Source of the DNA: Bacteroidales bacterium
GTDB lineage: Bacteria; Bacteroidota; Bacteroidia; Bacteroidales; UBA932
Assembly: GCA_017556665.1 (NCBI GenBank)
Contig: JAFYMJ010000312.1
Location: forward strand, 1-8,049
Length of the DNA stretch: 8,049 bases
Direction: 5' to 3'
A model generated the notes under the pieces. It had not been told where the DNA came from, did not search any database, and worked only from the letters and a program-made list of their open reading frames with translations. Position numbers and translations under genes: made by a program. Position 1 is the stretch's first letter. Each line of letters opens with the position of its first letter. Positions 7,167 to 8,049 of this stretch are shown one piece after another.

Positions 7167-8049
7167 ATAAGAAAGTTCTTTTAATGATCCTTGATGGCTG
7201 GGGCAATGGCAAGAAAGATTCAACAAATGCAATCTACACTGCTGGACAGCCAAATATAGATGCTCTAATGGCACAGTATCCAACTTCACAACTTATGGCT
7301 TGTGGCGAGGATGTTGGTCTTCCAGAGGGACAAATGGGTAACTCAGAGGTTGGTCACCTTAATATTGGTGCCGGTAGAGTTGTATATCAAGATTTGGTAA
7401 AAATCAATAAAGCTTGTCAAAACAATACACTTTTAGAGAACAAAGAGGTTAAGGCTGTTTATGATTATGCTAAAGAGAGTGGAAAGGCTCTTCATTTTAT
7501 GGGTCTTCTTTCTAATGGTGGCGTTCACAGTTCAATAGAGCAATTGTTTGCATTCCTTAATGTTGCTAAGGAGTACAACTTGGATAAAGTGTATGTGCAC
7601 TGTTTTATGGATGGTAGAGATACAGATCCTAAGAGCGGTAAAGGTTTTGTTGAGCAGCTTGAGAATCATATGCAGAAATCAACAGGCAAAATTGCTTCTG
7701 TAATTGGCCGTTTCTATGCAATGGACAGAGATAAAAGATGGGATAGAGTTAAAGTTGCCTACGACCTTTTGGTAAATGGAGAAGGTGAGAAAACAACAAG
7801 CCCTGCAGAGGCGGTTGAGGCTTCTTATGCTGCTGGTGTAACTGATGAGTTCATTAAACCAATTAAAGTAGAGGGTACAGCAAATATTGCAGAGGGTGAT
7901 GCTATTGTTTTCTTTAACTTTAGAAACGATAGAGCAAGAGAGATTACAAGTGTCCTTACACAAGAGGATATGCCAGATATGGGTATGAAGACTATGCCTT
8001 TATATTATTGCTGTCTTACTCCATACGATGACAAGTTTAAAGGTGTGCA
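7163..8049 (+). CDS. gpmI: 2,3-bisphosphoglycerate-independent phosphoglycerate mutase, N-terminal part (3' end outside window)
   Basis: This cytosolic, metal-dependent enzyme of the alkaline phosphatase superfamily interconverts 3- and 2-phosphoglycerate in glycolysis and gluconeogenesis through a phosphoserine intermediate. The frame is open for 295 complete codons plus two bases to the window edge, somewhat over half of the usual length of about 510. Visible motifs: LMILDGWG with metal ligand D11; [17 protein letters not shown] with nucleophile S61; [10 protein letters not shown] with H122; DGRDTDP (150-156); [14 protein letters not shown] (182-195); and FNFRNDRAR (251-259) with substrate-binding Arg254 and Arg257. 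These include the start of the phosphatase domain and much of the inserted transferase domain. The remaining metal ligands must lie downstream. The ATG at 7163 places the conserved [11 protein letters not shown] at the N-terminus as expected; no Shine-Dalgarno is seen. Glu codons are 18 GAG to 1 GAA, which suggests a strongly expressed gene. Confidence 0.97.
   Translation, partial: MNKKVLLMILDGWGNGKKDSTNAIYTAGQPNIDALMAQYPTSQLMACGEDVGLPEGQMGNSEVGHLNIGAGRVVYQDLVKINKACQNNTLLENKEVKAVYDYAKESGKALHFMGLLSNGGVHSSIEQLFAFLNVAKEYNLDKVYVHCFMDGRDTDPKSGKGFVEQLENHMQKSTGKIASVIGRFYAMDRDKRWDRVKVAYDLLVNGEGEKTTSPAEAVEASYAAGVTDEFIKPIKVEGTANIAEGDAIVFFNFRNDRAREITSVLTQEDMPDMGMKTMPLYYCCLTPYDDKFKGV

Noticed and set aside
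7679..7963. 94-codon minus-strand frame inside gpmI
   Set aside because: It is antisense to conserved GpmI motifs ([18 protein letters not shown]) and Cys/Ser-rich with no recognisable domain.

Overview
The window looks like ordinary chromosomal DNA of a low-GC member of the Bacteroidota, probably order Bacteroidales. Four things point there: a single-chain SecDF of about 1000 residues; a secreted protein combining a PD40-type propeller with a SPOR-like domain; promoter -7 boxes of the form TAnnTTTG; and start codons preceded by A/T-rich DNA with no Shine-Dalgarno sequence. No rRNA, tRNA, mobile element, CRISPR array or phage gene was seen.

Layout: (1) bases 1-1641, minus strand: the N-terminal 547 codons of a secreted, probably periplasmic protein (TPR-like helices, PD40/WD40-like propeller, coiled coil, SPOR-like domain), cut off by the window edge. 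(2) 1642-1776: a 135-base divergent promoter region. (3) 1777-4794, plus strand: secDF, complete. (4) 4795-4883: a short convergent gap holding a strong hairpin terminator that can serve both strands. (5) 4884-7004, minus strand: rnr (RNase R), complete. (6) 7005-7162: a second divergent promoter region. (7) 7163-8049, plus strand: the first 295 codons of gpmI (cofactor-independent phosphoglycerate mutase), cut off by the window edge. No gene-free stretch exceeds about 160 bases.

The genes alternate in strand and appear to be separate transcription units, not an operon. SecDF supports protein export across the inner membrane, RNase R degrades structured RNA, and GpmI works in glycolysis and gluconeogenesis. 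The PD40/SPOR protein is the only gene of uncertain function. Its divergent placement next to secDF fits an envelope role but does not prove one.

I found no convincing novel system. The points most worth checking are the domain architecture of the PD40/SPOR protein, a 15-codon reading frame that overlaps the gpmI start codon as ATGA, lineage-type insertions in SecDF and RNase R, and an extreme GAG bias for glutamate in secDF and gpmI.
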